A DNA stretch of 64,000 nucleotides from a bacterium. GTDB lineage: Bacteria; Bacteroidota; Ignavibacteria; Kapaibacteriales; UBA2268. Below are positions 61,620 through 64,000 of the stretch, piece after piece; positions within the stretch are counted from its first letter, which is position 1, and the number at the start of each line of letters is the position of its first letter. The stretch lies in contig JANJTB010000004.1 of the NCBI GenBank assembly GCA_024711295.1, positions 1 through 64,000 on the forward strand, read 5' to 3'. A program made the position numbers and the translations under genes. The notes beneath the pieces were generated by a model, which did not search any database, was not told the DNA's origin, and was given only the letters and a program-made list of their open reading frames with translations.

Positions 61620-64000
61620 AATATTCTTTAAGTGCTTTTCCGGTATAAGATATACTCGATTTAATTATTTTTGATGGTGGTCCCTTAGCAATAACCATCC
61701 CGCCTTTTTCTCCTGCTTCAGGACCTAAGTCGATGATGTAGTCAGCGGCTGCAATCACATGAATATTGTGTTCTATAATAATTACCGAATGGCCTTTTTC
61801 AACTAGTTGATAGAAACATTTAATTAGCTTCGAAATATCGTCAAGATGTAATCCTGTGGTAGGCTCATCAAAAATATATAGGACAGGCTCGTTGAATGAA
61901 GAATCCAAGGATGCAGCAAGTTTAATCCTCTGTGACTCACCACCGCTGAGCATGTTTGATGGCTGACCGAGTTGTAAATAACCTAAACCAACATCATTTA
62001 GAGTTATTAAACGATTTTTTACTTTTGGAACATCATCAAAAAATTCTAATGCCTGAACTACTGTCATATTTAGAATATCAACTACTGATTTTCCTTTGTA
62101 TAAAATTTCTCTTGCTTCCTTTTTGTATCTGGTACCTTTGCATGCTTCACATTCTAAAGTAATATCAGGTAAAAACTGCATTTCTACAGTAACACTACCT
62201 TCACCTTGACATTCTTCGCACCTTCCTCCAGGCACATTAAAAGAAAAATGACCGGCTCGCCATCCTAATTGTTTTGCTTGAATGGTCGTAGCATAGATAT
62301 CTCTAATAGTATCAAAGGCTTTAGTATAAGTTGCAGGGGTTGACCTGCTTGATTTTCCTATTGGTGATTGGTCTACAAGCTCTACAAAACTGAATTTTTC
62401 ATAACCTGAAATATTATCGATTTTTCCGGATACCACAGAATAAGCGCCAATATTCCTTTTCATACCATTATAGATTACATCTTTTACTAAAGTGCTTTTA
62501 CCCGAACCGGAAACACCTGTAACTACAACCATGCAATCTATAGGGATATCTAAATTATCAATTTTTAAGTTATTTTCTCTAGCCTTATTGATATGGATAC
62601 ATCTTTTATCATTGTACTTTGAATTAGAGGAAGTATGAACTTTTAAACTTCCATTAAGGTACTGACCTGTAATTGATTCTTTAGATTCAATCAATTCTTT
62701 GAACGTACCTGCGAAAACGAGATTACCACCTTTATATCCTGCTCCCGGTCCGATATCTGCTATAAAGTCAGCATATTTAATTATATCAGGATCATGCTCA
62801 ACCACAATAACTGTGTTACCCAGGTTTCGGATTTTATATAAAATTTTCAATAACCTACCGGTATCTCTTGGGTGGAGTCCAATACTTGGCTCATCTAATA
62901 CATACAATGTGCCTACAAGGGACGAGCCTAAAGCCGTTGATAGTGCAATTCTTTGGGATTCACCACCTGATAGAGTATGAGATAATCTGGATAGTGTGAT
63001 ATACTCCAATCCGATTTCTACCAATAAATTAGTTCGCCATTTAAGCTCATTTAGGATTTGTTCAGCTATTGCAAATTGATTTTCACTTAATACTAACTCG
63101 TTGAAAAATTTTGATAATTCCTCTAAAGGCATATTAATAAGTTCCGGGATGTTTTTGTCTCCAATGAAAACCTGTCTTCCTGAGGTACGTATTCTCGAAC
63201 CATTACAAGCTTTACATTTAGTATATCCGCGGTATCTGCTCATTAATATTCTGTAATGAGTTTTATGTGAACTATCTTCAAGCATATCAAAGAAGCCATT
63301 TATACCAATATAAGTGTCTTGATAACCTTTCCAAACAATTTCTTTATGCTCAGTTGGTAAGTCTATATACGGTACTTCAGCGTTAATACCCAAGTGCTCG
63401 CAAAGTCTAAGAAGGTCTCTTAAGTATTTCGACATACTATCACCTCTAAATGGATGTATTGCTCCGTTTCTTAAACTTTTAGTCAGGTCTGGTATTACCA
63501 AGTTCTCGTCAATTCCTATGGTTTTACCGAAACCCTGACACTTTGGGCAAGCCCCATGTGGATTATTAAATGAGAAAATCTTGGGATCTGGTTCCTCGTA
63601 AATAATACTGCAATAAGTGCATTCATAAGTACTTGAATACTTGTAAAATAAATTCTCAGTTGAATCAATAATTATACATTTACCCTGCGAGATCTTGAAA
63701 GCTGCTTCGATTGAGTCAGTAATTCTTGTTTCAATCTCATTATCACTTTTTAGAACTAATCTATCAACCAAAACCAACAAATTCTCGGGATTAACATTTA
63801 AATCTTTTAAGTTGTCGTTTGTGTCAATGATTTCTAAAGTTTCTGTATTCAAAAGTCTGTAATAACCAGCTTCTCGATACAAATCGACAATTGAGCTAAT
63901 GTCTCTAATTGAATCCGGGAAAGGAAAAGTAATGAATATTCTACTTCCTTCCTTTAATTTAATTGTTTCTTTAACAGCAATTTGAGGTGAATCCTTAGTT
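61600..64000 (-). CDS. uvrA: UvrA excinuclease ABC subunit A (5' end cut by the right edge)
   Basis: The frame is open to base 64000; about 800 codons of the normal 940 are present, so the start and the first Walker A lie outside the window. Seen are: the first zinc site (CTYC ... CPKCQGFGKTIG), the ABC signature LSGGESQRIALSTALGSS with LDEPSIGLHPRD, the second Walker A GVSGSGKST, the second zinc module (CEECQGEGS ... CEACKGTRY), and the final LSGGESQRIKLAASL with FDEPTTGLHLDDI. UvrA recognises bulky lesions for nucleotide-excision repair with UvrB and UvrC. The TTG at 63882 is internal, not a start. It is followed by UMF1 and flippase genes. Confidence 0.96.
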   Translation of the reverse strand, partial: TKDSPQIAVKETIKLKEGSRIFITFPFPDSIRDISSIVDLYREAGYYRLLNTETLEIIDTNDNLKDLNVNPENLLVLVDRLVLKSDNEIETRITDSIEAAFKISQGKCIIIDSTENLFYKYSSTYECTYCSIIYEEPDPKIFSFNNPHGACPKCQGFGKTIGIDENLVIPDLTKSLRNGAIHPFRGDSMSKYLRDLLRLCEHLGINAEVPYIDLPTEHKEIVWKGYQDTYIGINGFFDMLEDSSHKTHYRILMSRYRGYTKCKACNGSRIRTSGRQVFIGDKNIPELINMPLEELSKFFNELVLSENQFAIAEQILNELKWRTNLLVEIGLEYITLSRLSHTLSGGESQRIALSTALGSSLVGTLYVLDEPSIGLHPRDTGRLLKILYKIRNLGNTVIVVEHDPDIIKYADFIADIGPGAGYKGGNLVFAGTFKELIESKESITGQYLNGSLKVHTSSNSKYNDKRCIHINKARENNLKIDNLDIPIDCMVVVTGVSGSGKSTLVKDVIYNGMKRNIGAYSVVSGKIDNISGYEKFSFVELVDQSPIGKSSRSTPATYTKAFDTIRDIYATTIQAKQLGWRAGHFSFNVPGGRCEECQGEGSVTVEMQFLPDITLECEACKGTRYKKEAREILYKGKSVVDILNMTVVQALEFFDDVPKVKNRLITLNDVGLGYLQLGQPSNMLSGGESQRIKLAASLDSSFNEPVLYIFDEPTTGLHLDDISKLIKCFYQLVEKGHSVIIIEHNIHVIAAADYIIDLGPEAGEKGGMVIAKGPPSKIIKSSISYTGKALKEYFDNYME

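Noticed and set aside
1-64000. CRISPR arrays, tRNA or rRNA genes, prophage or integrase
   Set aside because: I scanned for regular repeats with spacers, for tRNA arms and for phage-like genes and saw none.

Overview
This is a low-GC, gene-dense bacterial chromosome segment. Several features place it in the Bacteroidota/Chlorobiota (FCB) group. Four secreted proteins, plus one gene remnant, end in the Por-type (type IX secretion, T9SS) C-terminal sorting domain. Promoters fit the Bacteroidota pattern TTG-N(17-23)-TAnnTTTG. Shine-Dalgarno sites are rare. The genome is rich in surface proteins of the Ignavibacteria/Kapabacteria kind. The exact lineage is an inference: a Kapabacteria- or Ignavibacteria-like organism fits, and its first partial gene also carries an IPTL-CTERM anchor, which is not a T9SS signal. 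I see no tRNA, rRNA, CRISPR array, intact insertion sequence or prophage.

Layout. Positions 1-2468 hold the end of an IPTL-CTERM surface protein and a T9SS-exported repeat protein. Positions 2595-15729 are mostly housekeeping: an epimerase, a long RSH (ppGpp) enzyme, a LON-domain protein with folP, a fused two-domain acyltransferase resembling ornithine-lipid synthase OlsF, an atypical Nramp transporter with a DUF2851 protein, a DUF2892 protein, recX, trpS, and a UPF0173-meaB-rdgB operon. Positions 15898-19616 hold a CPA2 antiporter and a class V PLP enzyme, followed by a decayed T9SS gene tail. Positions 19887-26837 look like one transcription unit: a metal ABC transporter whose two permeases both carry a C-terminal winged-helix domain, then a PLP decarboxylase and a GT-C membrane protein.

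Positions 26839-32099 form a minus-strand operon (HIT, rsmA, PAP2, umuC, ArnT-like). A PEBP protein and a T9SS-sorted subtilisin follow. Next come a DUF4159-DUF4175 pair with a SAM hydrolase gene interrupted by a 10-base homopolymer, a lipoprotein, and an operon of a C25-like T9SS protein, a prolyl oligopeptidase and a CNNM-type protein. After these are lpxH coupled to a STAND ATPase, a CoA-type Nudix hydrolase and ruvB. An 1868-residue T9SS surface protein (52738-58344) lies behind a 509-bp intergenic region. The window closes with a pabA/trpG amidotransferase, a flippase, an Atg22/UMF1-type MFS transporter and a uvrA gene cut by the right edge.

Common themes are cell-surface export (T9SS cargo, lipid A and amino-acid-lipid synthesis, GT-C transferases, PAP2, flippase), metal handling (ABC importer, Nramp-like, CNNM-like) and DNA repair or genome maintenance (recX, umuC, ruvB, uvrA, rdgB). 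The most notable points are the doubled permease-winged-helix fusion in the metal ABC operon (a parallel to chlamydial YtgCR), the RSH with an intact hydrolase but eroded synthetase, the Nramp-like protein without the DPGN motif, the poly(A) frameshift in the SAM hydrolase gene, the T9SS gene remnant, and the C25-like protein that appears to lack its catalytic residues.
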